Assembly (NCBI RefSeq): GCF_030323025.1
Contig: NZ_CP097329.1
Location: 1,085,001 to 1,149,000 of the forward strand
Source of the DNA: Pseudanabaena mucicola str. Chao 1806
Lineage (GTDB): Bacteria > Cyanobacteriota > Cyanobacteriia > Pseudanabaenales > Pseudanabaenaceae
Direction: 5' to 3'
DNA: 64,000 nt
Positions 1-9,306 of the stretch are shown here, one piece after another (the stretch's first letter is position 1; each line of letters starts with the position of its first letter). A program made the position numbers and the translations under genes. The notes beneath the pieces were generated by a model, which saw only the letters and a program-made list of their open reading frames with translations, was not told the DNA's origin and searched no databases.

Positions 1-124
1 TACCATGCACGACCAAAAACTTACCGACGCGCATATCTTCGACTGAAATTTCACCATTCAGCCTTACTTCCAAACCGTCGCTTAAGGAACCCTGAACAAC
101 AATGCCTAATGGTTGCAAATCCAT
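1..124 (-). CDS. N-terminus of a HerA/DUF87-type ATPase (partial)
   Basis: Only the first 41 residues are in the window; the gene runs off the left edge. The ATG at 122-124 opens a frame beginning MDLQPLGIVVQGSLSDGLEV and continuing through SVEDMRVGKFLVVHG. This looks like the beta-barrel head (HAS-barrel) that precedes the ATPase core in cyanobacterial DUF87/HerA-like ATP-binding proteins, as remembered from family members. No Walker motif is visible because the rest is outside the window, so the call rests on N-terminal resemblance only. Confidence 0.5.
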   Translation of the reverse strand, partial: MDLQPLGIVVQGSLSDGLEVRLNGEISVEDMRVGKFLVVHG

Positions 125-249
125 GCTAAGCCTGCGTTAAACGTCATACTTTTGCTTAGCATAGCAAAATAGAGGTAGAAGCTAAGCTTTTACCTCTATT
201 TTGAAGAAATAAATATTACTGATTTTTGACAGTATTTATTTTTTTAAAT

Positions 250-573
250 TTAGTAACGACCGCCGCTAGACTTACCATAGCCGCCACGACCGCCGCCGCC
301 TCTGTTACCACCGCTAAACGAGTCATTATTCTCACGAGGCTTAGCTTTGTTAACTTTGAGGACGCGACCCATCCACTCAGCACCGTCCAACGCTGTGATT
401 GCAGCATCTTCTTCGGTGTCTTGGCTCATTTCAACAAAAGCAAAGCCGCGAGCACGACCAGTTTCACGATCAGTAGGGAAATGAACACGTGTAACCTTAC
501 CGTAGTCTTCAAACACTGGCTTTAGATGGTCTTGAGTAACTTCATAGGACAAGTTACCAACGTAAATAGACAT
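250..573 (-). CDS. RRM-type glycine-rich RNA-binding protein
   Basis: A 107-residue protein with one RNA-recognition motif and a short glycine tail, the architecture of cyanobacterial Rbp proteins. RNP2 (IYVGNL) is at residues 3-8 and RNP1 (RGFAFVEM) at 42-49. Residues 86-107 are Gly/Arg/Ser/Tyr-rich. The family binds single-stranded RNA in the cytoplasm and is often cold- or stress-induced. The ATG has a GGAGAAAG ribosome-binding site just upstream. The gene is isolated, with a long leader region on its 5' side (574 onward), as expected for a gene with 5'-UTR control; that regulation is inferred. Confidence 0.93.
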   Translation of the reverse strand: MSIYVGNLSYEVTQDHLKPVFEDYGKVTRVHFPTDRETGRARGFAFVEMSQDTEEDAAITALDGAEWMGRVLKVNKAKPRENNDSFSGGNRGGGGRGGYGKSSGGRY

Positions 574-1309
574 TATGCTTTCTCCAAGAATTCAATGAGT
601 ATGTAGAGTTAGAGATGTCGGAGAGAAGCTTGTCACGATGAAACAGAAAAAACTGCCAGTACAGAAAACAATTGCTACAACCGATAAATACTTTTACCTT
701 TACAAATGCTAGTCTAACCCATATAGATTAAGTTTGGGGATATTGTTACATTTTATTTCTTTTTTCAGCGCCTTATCCTGATAACCACAATGGTTTGCCT
801 CTTCGACTTAAGGATTTGTTGCCTAAATTTACAGAAATCGCTAGAGCCTAGTAAAGCCGTTATTTGTCTTTATTTGTCTGTAGATAACGGTAAGATAATA
901 CCTAAAGAAAATACAAGCACTCAGTCTAGATAATTACTAAAAAATAATAAGCCTAACTGCTGAGGAAATACTCTTTAAATTCCCTTGTTTTGAATTATTG
1001 TTTAAAGGAATTAGAATTGATGATTAACTTCCTAGCGTAGGATTTTAGCAAGTATTTTAAAAATTCTCTTTCCACTTTCTGCTTATGCAGATAATATAGC
1101 TGCAAAACATTATAAGAGAGAGTTTTATATTTCTCGCTTACAGCCTATTGAGGCTTTGAGTAGTAAAGAAATATTTTTAAAAGTGACGTTTCGAGCCACT
1201 TTTAGAAATATTTCTGGGTTTTAAGTAAGCCTAAAGCGCTTTATCAATAATCTTTTCTATGCTTGAGCTATTTGTGCAAACTGCTGCACAAATAGCTCAA
1301 ACTCACTAG
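574..1309. other. Intergenic region of about 740 bp
   Basis: No convincing gene. The first 150 bp upstream of the RRM gene should hold its promoter and leader. On the + strand a short open stretch around 790-851 reads as a plausible C-terminus (HNGLPLRLKDLLPKF then a stop) but has no start and cannot be identified; it may be a gene remnant. A copy of dispersed palindromic repeat A lies at 1140-1240. The rest is AT-rich. Confidence 0.5.
1140..1240 (+). repeat. Dispersed palindromic repeat, family A (copy 1)
   Basis: About 100 bp with the frame AGCCTATTGAGGCTTTGAGTA, then AGAAATATTTTTAAAAGTG, a short loop, the inverted complement, TTTCTGGGTTTTAAGTAAGC and AAAGCGCT. The same layout recurs at 17641, 18735, 35731 (inverted), 36932 (inverted), 46600 and, diverged, at 34940. 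It forms a long hairpin and is never inside a gene here. No transposase gene goes with it, so it behaves like a MITE or REP-type element. Confidence 0.8.
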
Positions 1310-1939
1310 CTAATCCATCCAGCCAATATTCCGATTATTGATCCTTTGCAATTGCTCATTAGAACCTGTCGGACGATGGTAAGGATTGCGATCGCGATGG
1401 GGGTACGGTTGTTCAACGGGTTGCTTACGAGGTGTTGCCCGATGCCCATGGGGATTTTGCGAAACTAGTTGCGAAGACTGAGGAGCATCAATTACTGGTT
1501 GGCTAGCTGCTTCTAAAATTTTTATTTGTTCTGAAAGTTGAATATTGGCTTCTGCAAGACGGAAATTATCGCGTTTTACGTCCACCAATTGCTGATCTAG
1601 TTCATCTTTGAGTTGCTCGATCGCCGCCAATGATTTCTGTAAAATCTCCGCATTAGTCTGGCTAAATTGCAAATCTTTTTGTAAATGAGTGATCGTTTGC
1701 GAGAGTTCCGTTTCCCGTTTTTGGGACTGTGCCAAAGCTGATTCTAAAGCCGAGATTCTTGCCTTTGATTCATCATCAACATTCTGAGATTTCTCAGCAT
1801 TTAGCGCAGGAGGACTGGCAACTTTACTAACGGAATCAGTAACAGTTTCTGCTTGCACTTCAATTACTGCTGAATCTGTTACTTTTTGAACTTCATCACG
1901 CAATAAATCTCCAATTCCGACTTTCTTTTTAGTTGACAT
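1310..1939 (-). CDS. Coiled-coil ParA-partner protein (possible McdB-like)
   Basis: A 209-residue protein encoded 72 bp downstream of parA on the same strand, so probably co-transcribed and the adaptor of that ATPase. The N-terminus is basic (MSTKKKVGIGDLLRDE). Residues 58-143 form a heptad-like coiled coil rich in Leu, Gln and Glu. Residues 145-200 are disordered and rich in Pro, Gln, Arg and His. The protein ends IGWMD, with a lone Trp three residues from the end. McdB proteins, which position carboxysomes with the ParA-type McdA, are reported to combine disordered ends, a coiled coil and an invariant C-terminal Trp, so this may be an McdB. A plasmid-type ParB or an unrelated adaptor remains possible. 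Confidence 0.6.
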   Translation of the reverse strand: MSTKKKVGIGDLLRDEVQKVTDSAVIEVQAETVTDSVSKVASPPALNAEKSQNVDDESKARISALESALAQSQKRETELSQTITHLQKDLQFSQTNAEILQKSLAAIEQLKDELDQQLVDVKRDNFRLAEANIQLSEQIKILEAASQPVIDAPQSSQLVSQNPHGHRATPRKQPVEQPYPHRDRNPYHRPTGSNEQLQRINNRNIGWMD

Positions 1940-2011
1940 ATTATTTAGTAATTATTTGGCAATTATTTATAAAGATTTACTGTACTTTGTGTAGCGAATC
2001 TCTATATAGAA

Positions 2012-2665
2012 TTATTTCAGGATATCGCGGCGCAACTCATCAACCACTCGTCTATAATCAGCCTCAGCTTCTCTCGCATTTTTCCCTTTCCATTCTGTGA
2101 CCAGTTTCCCTTCAAGCGCCGCTCTCTCATGGGCTTTGTATGCTCTTACAAAGGCATGAAATACAGGTACTCCCACTTCTAATAAGGTGTTTTGCGCCTC
2201 TAGAGCCTCATTTAGACAACGCGGATCAACGCGGGTGAGTAGAACTCGATGGGGGACTTGAGCAGGTCTTACAGTACTTTTTACAGTTTCAATGAGGGCG
2301 GTTAAGTCCATCGGTGCGGGAGGAGTGGGCAAGACTAAGTAGTCAGCGATTGCTACAACTGTAGCTAGAGCATTAGAATGTAATGCAGGCGGTGTATCTA
2401 TCAATACTAGATCGTAACTGCTGAGTTTCGGTAATTTTTTTAAATGTGTAGGATCAACTTCCTTAGCGATATCAAAACCCATGTTTTGATCACTGCGCCC
2501 TACCCACCAAGACAAGCTTCCCTGCACATCAGCGTCCACAATTAGTACCTTAGTGTCCTGTGCCAAAATTCCTGCTAAGGCGATCGCGGTTGTCGTTTTG
2601 CCAACACCTCCTTTGCCATTAGTCACAACTACAATCTTGGGGGAATTTTTCAGGGAAGTTGCCAT
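2012..2665 (-). CDS. ParA-family ATPase (possible McdA-like)
   Basis: A 217-residue ParA/MinD-type P-loop ATPase. The deviant Walker A box GKGGVGKTT is at residues 17-25 with the signature lysine K18, followed by the A' segment VLIVDADVQGS and Walker B VLIDTPPAL. These ATPases form nucleotide-dependent dimers on DNA and move or space cargo through a partner protein. The partner is probably the coiled-coil protein encoded just downstream. There is no rep gene or centromere-like iteron set nearby, so chromosomal cargo positioning is more likely than plasmid partition. The role is inferred; the fold is clear. Confidence 0.9.
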   Translation of the reverse strand: MATSLKNSPKIVVVTNGKGGVGKTTTAIALAGILAQDTKVLIVDADVQGSLSWWVGRSDQNMGFDIAKEVDPTHLKKLPKLSSYDLVLIDTPPALHSNALATVVAIADYLVLPTPPAPMDLTALIETVKSTVRPAQVPHRVLLTRVDPRCLNEALEAQNTLLEVGVPVFHAFVRAYKAHERAALEGKLVTEWKGKNAREAEADYRRVVDELRRDILK

Positions 2666-2749
2666 CTTAATTTAATTGTAAATATTCTTGTGTTCTTTAC
2701 TCTTAAGTAGGTATGTTGCCTAAAGCTTTACCTACATAACTTTTAGATT

Positions 2750-3238
2750 CTAAAGCTTAGGCTTTTTGCGTACAGGCTTATTGGTAAATAAAACAGCGAT
2801 CACTAAACAGGCAAGCCCAACATTGATCGAAATATCAGCAATATTAAAAATGGCAAAGCGGATAATTCTGATATCAATAAAGTCCACTACATAACCAGCT
2901 ACAAAGCGATCGATCCCATTACCTGCGGCTCCTGCCAAAATGAACCCATAGCCAGCTTGTTCCCATCGATTCAAGTTTTTGGCAAATACGCCGAAGGTAA
3001 CTAGCCCCAAGCTCACTAGCATCGACACCCATTTGAGCCAATCGATTTGACCACTAAAGAGGCTAAATGCTGCTCCTGTATTGGTGGCATAGGTTAAGTG
3101 AAAAACACCATCGATAATAGGAAATGATTGCACTCTTTTGAGATAATGCACAACTAGATATTTAGAGGCTTGATCGAGAACTAATCCCAAAATTGCCGCA
3201 AACCAGTATATTGAGTTCTCGATTTTGCCAGATGCCAT
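2750..3238 (-). CDS. lspA: Lipoprotein signal peptidase (signal peptidase II)
   Basis: A 162-residue membrane aspartyl protease that removes the signal peptide from diacylglyceryl prolipoproteins in the inner membrane. It has four hydrophobic segments. The two catalytic-aspartate motifs are intact: GNGIDRF with D110 and FNIADISIN with D135. Length is normal for the family (about 160). It is transcribed towards parA, 84 bp from the parA stop. Lipoproteins in this window (for example that at 30156) would be substrates. Confidence 0.95.
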   Translation of the reverse strand: MASGKIENSIYWFAAILGLVLDQASKYLVVHYLKRVQSFPIIDGVFHLTYATNTGAAFSLFSGQIDWLKWVSMLVSLGLVTFGVFAKNLNRWEQAGYGFILAGAAGNGIDRFVAGYVVDFIDIRIIRFAIFNIADISINVGLACLVIAVLFTNKPVRKKPKL

Positions 3239-3312
3239 AGATAAGTAATAGGAAAAAACTTCTTAAGTTGCTTAGGGCTAGGCTTATTCGCGTTGTGAAT
3301 AAGCCTAACTAG

Positions 3313-3486
3313 TTAGCCAATATCAATGAGCCCGAGCCATGCCAACAAACCTTTACCAGTGACAAACTCGATCGCTACAGCAAGAATGAAACCAACCATC
3401 GCAGCACGACCATTTAAGCGTTCTGCATAGGTGTTAAATCCCATTTTAGGATCGGTTGCCTGTGGAACTTGAGTTGGTTCAGTCAT
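3313..3486 (-). CDS. High-light-inducible protein (Hli/SCP)
   Basis: A 57-residue one-helix chlorophyll-a/b-binding-like protein. It begins MTEPTQVPQATD. Residues 22-33 read ERLNGRAAMVGF, the family motif ExxNGRxAMxG, followed by a single membrane helix (ILAVAIEFVTGKGLLAWLGL). Hli proteins bind chlorophyll and carotenoid in thylakoids and protect photosystem assembly under stress. The gene is divergent from rpaB, whose product is a known regulator of hli genes in other cyanobacteria, so the shared 262-bp interval is a likely control region. Confidence 0.93.
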   Translation of the reverse strand: MTEPTQVPQATDPKMGFNTYAERLNGRAAMVGFILAVAIEFVTGKGLLAWLGLIDIG

Positions 3487-3748
3487 GATCACAAAAATCC
3501 TTTATTTCACATAAAACTTTATATAATTCTAACCCATAGCGTCGAGACGATGACTCTCAATATTCATACATTCTAATGCTTTGATCGCGATCGCCCAGTC
3601 TCAAAATCTAGATTAAGTTTATTCTGAAACTTTAAGTTTTGTTTTCGGATTGTAACGACCGATTTCTTGTAAACTTAGCTAAATAAATATGTAAAAGAAT
3701 AAAATTTTACTGAATTGCAGCTAGCAACATAATGGAGTGTAAACTGGC
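3487..3748. promoter_or_regulatory. Divergent control region between hli and rpaB
   Basis: A 262-bp interval carrying the promoters of both genes. TTTACA/GTTACA-like elements occur on the minus strand around 3645-3690, but I could not place a clean HLR1 pair (two TTACA half-sites at the standard spacing). GGAG at 3734-3737 is the ribosome-binding site for the rpaB TTG start at 3749. Confidence 0.4.
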
Positions 3749-4486
3749 TTGGAAAACCACAAGGAAAAAATTCTAGTTGTAGACGACGAAGCAAGTATTC
3801 GTCGGATTCTGGAGACTCGTCTTTCAATGATCGGTTACGAGGTCGTTACGGCCGCAGATGGCGAAGAGGCGATCGAAGTTTTTCATAAAGAAAACCCTGA
3901 TTTGGTGGTTCTTGATGTCATGATGCCAAAGCTCGACGGCTACGGGGTATGTCAAGAGCTACGCAAAGAATCTGATATTCCGATCATTATGTTGACAGCA
4001 CTGGGTGATGTTGCCGACCGTATCACAGGGCTTGAATTAGGCGCAGATGACTACGTTGTCAAGCCATTTTCGCCTAAGGAGCTAGAGGCTCGCATTCGCT
4101 CAGTCCTTCGCCGCTTTGATCGCAACGGTACATCAGGTATCCCCAGTTCTGGTGTAATTCATATTAATACGATTAGAATCGATACTAATAAGCGTCAAGT
4201 CTATAAGTCCGATGAGCGAATTCGTTTAACTGGTATGGAGTTTAGTTTATTAGAACTTTTAGTCGGGCGATCGGGTGAGGCTTTCTCACGCGCCGAAATC
4301 TTGCAAGAGGTTTGGGGATATACACCTGAGCGTCATGTAGATACTCGCGTTGTCGATGTGCACATTTCCCGTCTAAGGGCAAAACTCGAAGAAGATCCCA
4401 GCAATCCTGAACTGATATTGACAGCAAGGGGGACGGGTTATCTGTTCCAGCGTATCATCGATGGTTCGGAAGCAAAACAAACATAG
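3749..4486 (+). CDS. rpaB: OmpR-family response regulator RpaB
   Basis: A 245-residue two-domain regulator with a receiver domain (about 6-120) and a C-terminal winged helix (about 135-240). Phosphoacceptor D56 is in LVVLDVMMPK, with acidic-pocket DDE at 12-14 and K105 in VKPFSPK. The sequence closely matches RpaB/Ycf27, the essential cyanobacterial regulator of high-light and photosystem genes. The start is TTG: the frame is closed by a stop at 3740-3742 and has no ATG or GTG before ENHKEK, while GGAG sits 11 bp upstream. A strong terminator follows, so the gene is monocistronic. Confidence 0.95.
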   Translation: MENHKEKILVVDDEASIRRILETRLSMIGYEVVTAADGEEAIEVFHKENPDLVVLDVMMPKLDGYGVCQELRKESDIPIIMLTALGDVADRITGLELGADDYVVKPFSPKELEARIRSVLRRFDRNGTSGIPSSGVIHINTIRIDTNKRQVYKSDERIRLTGMEFSLLELLVGRSGEAFSRAEILQEVWGYTPERHVDTRVVDVHISRLRAKLEEDPSNPELILTARGTGYLFQRIIDGSEAKQT

Positions 4487-4500
4487 AAAAGTATAAAAAA

Positions 4501-4526
4501 AGACCCCATGCACGGGGTCTTTTTTT
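4501..4526 (+). terminator. Rho-independent terminator of rpaB
   Basis: The stem GACCCC-atgca-CGGGGTC is followed by a run of seven T, 15 bp after the rpaB stop codon. The A tract on the other side would let it work on the opposite strand as well. Confidence 0.93.
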
Positions 4527-4838
4527 GAATAGTCTTTTTAAACTAAATTACGACCATTAGCAACAAACATTACGATTATCGAGATCAAAATTTGCAAAGA
4601 AAGTCCTTTGTGGGGCAGGATCTAACATTAACAAATTTTAGTGTTACAGATTGATAGTTTGTTCTTGTGTTGGTTTAGAGGAATTTACAGAAAGATTCGT
4701 GTTATTTTATAGATTATTTTTCTACTTCTGTTGTGTTTCTTCCAAAATGACATTTTCCAATAATTTCTCGCTTTTTAGAAAATGCGAGCCTCGCCATTAT
4801 CTTCATACTTAGGCAACGTGTAAAAATGACTTGATCAA
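4527..4838. other. Intergenic region of about 310 bp
   Basis: No gene or RNA recognised. It is AT-rich and lies between the rpaB terminator and the ISAzo13 remnant. It may contain the lost end of that element, but I see no terminal inverted repeat. Confidence 0.4.
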
Positions 4839-5222
4839 CTAAGTACTTTTTCTGGGTTTAATTTGATAGTTCCAATCACCGTGAAAGCGTCTCTTCTTTA
4901 AAGTAATAGAATTGATATCAGCATTAGACGCTTTAATACCCGTATCATAAGTGTTCTCATCTAGCATAGCCCAAATCTTTAGCCCTTTGTTGGTAGTGGT
5001 GTGACTAATCAGATTGACCACGACCTGACGACTGGTTAATGCTCTACCACGCTAGTTTTGGGTGATATGGCAAAACATTTGATGCTCAATCTTATTCCAC
5101 TTACTCGTGCCATGAGGAAGATGGCAAACATCAATAGTAAACCGAATGTATCCACTAGAATATGTCGTTAGAGACCAATGACTAAATTTGCCACCATCAA
5201 GACCAACTTCTTCATGTGACGC
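4839..5222 (-). pseudogene. ISAzo13-type transposase, C-terminal remnant with internal stop
   Basis: The minus strand reads as the C-terminal third of an ISAzo13-family transposase: CHLPHGTSKWNKIEHQMF, then ITQN, an in-frame TAG at about 5048 where the family has Trp, then RGRALTSRQVVVNLISHTTT and on to HGDWNYQI near the end. The N-terminal two thirds are missing. The 5' end runs into repeat C, which supplies the first few codons of the apparent frame. The gene is clearly inactive. Confidence 0.8.
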
Positions 5223-5325
5223 TAAGTAGATGAGCATATTAAAACCTAAAACCAGAAATTGTTCCGCCCGCTACGCGGGCGGAACAATCTTTTCGGTTTT
5301 TATTTTATTTATGCCTAGCTACTTA
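5223..5325 (+). repeat. Palindromic repeat family C (copy 1)
   Basis: A 103-bp element starting TAAGTAG and ending CTAGCTACTTA, with a central GC-rich hairpin (TGTTCCGCCCG-cta-CGCGGGCGGAACA). Closely related 104-bp copies lie at 21511-21614 and, inverted, at 23004-23107, with a diverged copy at 20771. It sits exactly between two dead transposase fragments. Mobile, non-autonomous behaviour is inferred from dispersal and defined ends. Confidence 0.85.
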
Positions 5326-5677
5326 ATCGACTAGCGATTTTAGCTGATTGACTGTCAATACTTCCTGCACAAGGCATAGCTTCTCTTCCTTCACTGACAC
5401 GATACCATTACTGCAATTTAGCGTTGATCTCTAGCCAAGTGTTGGTAATGCGCCAAAGTCGAAAGTAACTATAGACCGTCTGCCATACAGGCAAATCGTG
5501 CGGAAACATTCGCCATGCACATCCTGCGGCATTGATGTAGAAAATAGCATTGAGAATGGCTCAAATATCCACTGTCCTTCTGCGACCTCCTGTTCCTGCT
5601 GCGGGTATCAAGTCTTTTATCAGTTCCCACTGGTTATCGATTAAGTCTGTGGGGTAGGATTTTTTGGTTGCTTCCAT
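5326..5677 (-). pseudogene. IS5-family transposase, N-terminal remnant
   Basis: From the ATG at 5675-5677 the frame reads [20 protein letters not shown], then GGRRRTVDI, a TGA where Arg is expected, AILNAIFYINAAGCAWRMFP and WQTVYSYFRLWR. After another stop it continues with REAMPCAGSIDSQSAKI. These are the hallmarks of the N-terminal half of an IS5 (IS1031-like) transposase up to the first catalytic Asp in SIDSQS. The rest is missing where repeat C begins, and two nonsense codons confirm decay. Confidence 0.82.
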
Positions 5678-5781
5678 AAGGCTGTCTCTGTTTTTTGTAT
5701 ATTGACAGGCTATACCTTTGGAAGCTTTTTTGATCTTTTTTATCCTTAATATCTTCTCAAATACGCTCTAAAATCTAACTG

Positions 5782-8034
5782 CTAACACCTAACCTTAAAC
5801 TTTTTCAATCGCAAAGCATTCGTCACCACTGAAACAGAACTCAATGCCATCGCACCGCCTGCAATCACTGGACTGAGTAACCAACCAAAGAAGGGGAAAA
5901 GAATTCCTGCGGCTATGGGAATACCGAGGATGTTGTAGATGAAGGCAAAGAAGAGATTTTGGCGGATATTTTGAATGGTGGCGCGAGATAGTTTAATCGC
6001 GGTGACGATGCCTTGCAAATCACCTGAAATGAGGGTGATGTCACTGGCGGCGATCGCCACATCCGTACCTGTACCGATCGCAATACCGACATCTGCTTGA
6101 GCGAGAGCAGGCGCATCGTTAATGCCATCGCCGACCATTGCCACAATCTTTCCTTCATTTTGTAAACGCTGAATTTGAGCAGACTTTTGGTCAGGACGCA
6201 CTTCTGCAAACACGCGATCAATCCCAACTTCGTGGGCAATTACTTCGGCAGTGCGACGATTGTCACCTGTGAGCATTACCACTTCTAACCCCATGCGTTG
6301 TAAAGTACGAATCACTTTTACTGAAGAAGGCTTAACAGCATCGGCAATGCCTATCACACCTTGGACTTTGCCATTGACAGCAATCCAGATTGCGGTATTA
6401 CCTTTTCTCTCTAGGATATCCCAAGATTGTTCTAAGGATTCTGTCGGAATTCTCAATTCCTGCATCCAGCGATAGGTTCCAATTAGCACTAAATGTTCGC
6501 CAATGTAGCCACGGACACCACTACCCGCGATCGCTTCAAAATCTTTAGCCTCGGTTAAGTCCACTTTGAGCGCCTTGGCATAACGCACGATCGCTTCGGC
6601 TAAGGGATGTTCAGAATAGCGCTCCACAGTTGCCACCATGCTTAATAGTTCTGAAACTTTATGATCGGGCATTCCTGCGATAGTTACGAAATGGGTGACA
6701 CTGGGCTTACCTTCGGTAATTGTACCTGTTTTATCCAACACAATCGTTTGCAAATTATGCGCCTGCTCCAAACTATCCGCACCCTTGATCAGAATTCCAT
6801 TTTCGGCTCCTTTGCCCGTTCCCACCATGATCGATGTGGGGGTGGCTAAGCCCAATGCACAGGGACAGGCGATAATCAGCACACCAACAGTGGTAATCAC
6901 CGCAAGGGTAACGTTACCCATGAAGTTATACCAGATGATAAAAGTGGAAATAGCGATCGCAATGACGATGGGTACAAAGAAACCTGTAACGCGATCAGCA
7001 ATGCGCTGAATCGGAGCCTTAGAACCTTGGGCTTGCTGCACCAATTTCACAATTTGTGCTAAGAACGTATCCTTGCCAATGCGGGTAGCGCGAAACTTGA
7101 AACTACCAGTTTTATTGATGGTTACGCCGATCACCTCATCACCGACTTGCTTCTTCACAGCGACACTTTCGCCTGTGACCATCGCTTCGTCAATGGTGGA
7201 ACTTCCTTCGATAATCTCGCCATCAACGGGAATTTTTTCCCCCGGACGCACCAAGATCACATCATCGAGTTGTACTTCGGCGATCGCAATATCTATTTCT
7301 CGACCATCGCGAATGACTCGCGCTGTTTTCGCTTGCAAGCCCATTAATTTGCGGATTGCCTCAGAGGTGCTTCCCTTAGCGCGATTCTCAAAGAGTTTGC
7401 CGAGCAAGATCAAAGTAATAATCACCGAGGATGCTTCAAAATAAACATCGGCGGTTAAACCCTGCGAAGTAAAAAAGGCTGGATTAATCGTGGCAAAAAT
7501 GGAATATCCGTAGGCGGCTCCCGTGCCAGTGGCGACCAAGGTATCCATCGTGGCGGCGTGACGTTTGAAGGCTTTGCCAGCATTAATATAGAAACTTGCA
7601 CCACACCAAAACTGCACTGGAATAGTCAAAAACAGTTGCAACCAAGAATTATGCATCCAAGCAGGAATGAAGGGCAAGCTCAGCCCTGTCATCATCGGTA
7701 ATCCGCCAATTACCAGAAATAGACTAATCGCACCACCAATGATTACCTTGCGATTGAGATCCTGTTCTTCTTTGCGTCGGGATGCTTGCTCCTCGTCATC
7801 AGTAACTAAGGGATTTTCTTCTTTTAAAACTTGCGAAGAATAGCCTGCATCGGCGAGCGCTTGTTGAATTTTGTTAACGTCAACGGCTCTAGAGTTGTAG
7901 GTGACAGTGGCTTGCTCTGCGCCAAAGTTGACATTACATTGCTCCACACCTGAGAGATTGCTCACCACTCTTTCGATGCTACTGGCACAGGAAGCACAAC
8001 TCATTCCTCTTAATTTCAGTGTAGTCGTTTCCAT
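5782..8034 (-). CDS. copA: Copper-translocating P1B-type ATPase
   Basis: A 750-residue heavy-metal P-type ATPase. One N-terminal metal-binding domain carries GMSCASC (C13, C16). It has the usual eight membrane segments, the transport motif CPC in IIACPCALG, the phosphorylation site DKTGTITEG, the TGD motif of the actuator/P-domain region and the hinge [14 protein letters not shown] and the single CxxC domain point to Cu(I) export to the periplasm or thylakoid lumen. It lies downstream of a DUF305 gene on the same strand, with a second DUF305 gene beyond. The length is complete and no frameshift is seen. Confidence 0.95.
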   Translation of the reverse strand: METTTLKLRGMSCASCASSIERVVSNLSGVEQCNVNFGAEQATVTYNSRAVDVNKIQQALADAGYSSQVLKEENPLVTDDEEQASRRKEEQDLNRKVIIGGAISLFLVIGGLPMMTGLSLPFIPAWMHNSWLQLFLTIPVQFWCGASFYINAGKAFKRHAATMDTLVATGTGAAYGYSIFATINPAFFTSQGLTADVYFEASSVIITLILLGKLFENRAKGSTSEAIRKLMGLQAKTARVIRDGREIDIAIAEVQLDDVILVRPGEKIPVDGEIIEGSSTIDEAMVTGESVAVKKQVGDEVIGVTINKTGSFKFRATRIGKDTFLAQIVKLVQQAQGSKAPIQRIADRVTGFFVPIVIAIAISTFIIWYNFMGNVTLAVITTVGVLIIACPCALGLATPTSIMVGTGKGAENGILIKGADSLEQAHNLQTIVLDKTGTITEGKPSVTHFVTIAGMPDHKVSELLSMVATVERYSEHPLAEAIVRYAKALKVDLTEAKDFEAIAGSGVRGYIGEHLVLIGTYRWMQELRIPTESLEQSWDILERKGNTAIWIAVNGKVQGVIGIADAVKPSSVKVIRTLQRMGLEVVMLTGDNRRTAEVIAHEVGIDRVFAEVRPDQKSAQIQRLQNEGKIVAMVGDGINDAPALAQADVGIAIGTGTDVAIAASDITLISGDLQGIVTAIKLSRATIQNIRQNLFFAFIYNILGIPIAAGILFPFFGWLLSPVIAGGAMALSSVSVVTNALRLKKFKVRC

Positions 8035-8060
8035 GTTTACCTCTTGAAACTTCTTATACC

Positions 8061-8095
8061 AAATAAAAAAAATGGCATAGCCATTTTTTTTATTT
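8061..8095. terminator. Hairpin between the DUF305 gene and copA
   Basis: AAAAAATGGC-atag-CCATTTTTTT with flanking A/T tracts, about 30 bp upstream of the copA start. It could terminate readthrough from the upstream gene. Confidence 0.6.
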
Positions 8096-8122
8096 AAAAA
8101 TCCTTGCTGGGTTAAATTTTTG

Positions 8123-8154
8123 AATCACGAAAGTGTAATTACACTTTCGTGATT
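8123..8154. repeat. Perfect 32-bp palindrome
   Basis: AATCACGAAAGTGTAA is followed directly by its exact complement with no loop. It lies between copA and the DUF305 gene. A loop-less palindrome of this length could be a cruciform or an operator; no family relation was seen. Confidence 0.85.
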
Positions 8155-8216
8155 TAGCATTAATTGGACTGGATATATCATGCATTCTCTAGTGAGATGG
8201 GGCATCAAGTGGTAAG

Positions 8217-8258
8217 CAAAAATTCTGCCAATGTCACAATGCAGTATTGGCAAAATTT
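8217..8258 (-). terminator. Terminator of the DUF305 gene
   Basis: The stem AATTCTGCCAAT / ATTGGCAAAATT overlaps the stop codon region of the DUF305 gene. On the minus strand a T-rich tract follows. Confidence 0.65.
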
Positions 8259-9025
8259 TAGCGCAGACTGTTGTACCAGCCGTGCATCTGGTCAATTTCT
8301 TGGCTTTGCGATCGCAAAATATTTTGAGCAAGCTTACGCATTTCAGGGCGATCGCTATCGACGATCATATTGCTCATCATCAATGCCATCTTGTGTTGGG
8401 GAATCATCTCCGCTAAAAATTCCTTATCAAAATCACGATCATTAGCGGTTTCGAGCGTTTTGAGATCTGTAGCCATCATATTCATACCCATCATGTTGCC
8501 CATACGCATTTTGCCGTGATTCATGCCCATCATGGAATTAGAGGATTTCAGTGGACGGCTAGGCATATCGGGGACATCAGCTTTGTACCAATCCTTATAC
8601 CAAGCTCGCATTTGGGCAATTTCAAGGGTTTGATCGCGTTTGATTGCTGCCGCTAATTTCAGAACATCAGCATTTTTCGATCGCTTCAGCGCCAGATCCG
8701 CCATCTTCACAGCTCCATCATGGTGCGGGATCATCATCTCAATGAAATGGCGATCGGCAAATTCACCACTCATCATCATGGGATTGGGCATCCATTGATT
8801 TGTCCTTATGGCAGCATTTGTGGCGTTAGGACAAGCAGCAGCATCAAGGGGCTTCTTGGGAGGATTTGTTGTTTGTGCTTGGACAAGGTTTGTCATTGCA
8901 CTTGTCACGGCGATCGCAACACCAGCAACAATACCAGTGATCGCTAAGATCCATAATCGATAGTGTTTGCGATCGCCTGCTGGTGGACGTTCTAGATTAG
9001 AGTCTCTAGGTTCTGTTGATTTCAT
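8258..9025 (-). CDS. DUF305 protein, membrane-anchored (copper-linked)
   Basis: A 255-residue protein with one N-terminal membrane segment (about 24-48, LWILAITGIVAGVAIAV) that may act as an uncleaved anchor or signal, then two DUF305 repeats. Each repeat has the His/Met signatures of the family: MMIPHHDGAVKMA in the first, and EMIPQHKMALMM with a Met-rich linker (MMGMNHGKMRMG) in the second. DUF305 proteins are extracytoplasmic four-helix His/Met proteins frequently found beside copper ATPases, so copper binding is inferred. It sits directly upstream of copA on the same strand, although hairpins between them suggest partly separate transcription. Confidence 0.88.
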   Translation of the reverse strand: MKSTEPRDSNLERPPAGDRKHYRLWILAITGIVAGVAIAVTSAMTNLVQAQTTNPPKKPLDAAACPNATNAAIRTNQWMPNPMMMSGEFADRHFIEMMIPHHDGAVKMADLALKRSKNADVLKLAAAIKRDQTLEIAQMRAWYKDWYKADVPDMPSRPLKSSNSMMGMNHGKMRMGNMMGMNMMATDLKTLETANDRDFDKEFLAEMIPQHKMALMMSNMIVDSDRPEMRKLAQNILRSQSQEIDQMHGWYNSLR

Positions 9026-9306
9026 AACTGTTCTCCTAAACTCATATCTCTAGCCTAGTTCAAAAAAATGAACTCGGAATGAAACTCCAGATCTAGCAAT
9101 CTTAATTCAATAAAACTTAATGCAATTCATGAATGACAAGCTTTTCGCAAAATGCCTTAAGTAGCTAACTCAAAGCCAATGGCTCTATTTTTTAATGATA
9201 AAGCTGTTCCTATGGAAGACCTATAGAGCTTGTGAAGAAAAGTATAATATTCTGTAAGTTTAAAATTAAAATTTAGCTTTTTTACTGTAAGTTGGCATCT
9301 TAAATA

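Noticed and set aside
790-851. Possible gene ending ... LPLRLKDLLPKF ...
   Set aside because: Too short, no start codon and no recognisable family; mentioned only as a possible remnant.
3600-3748. HLR1 (RpaB-binding) box between hli and rpaB
   Set aside because: TTTACA/GTTACA-like halves are present but not at the required spacing, so no specific site was claimed.
5913-7444. Several 100-120-residue frames inside copA on both strands
   Set aside because: All overlap the complete copA reading frame and contain no recognisable domain.
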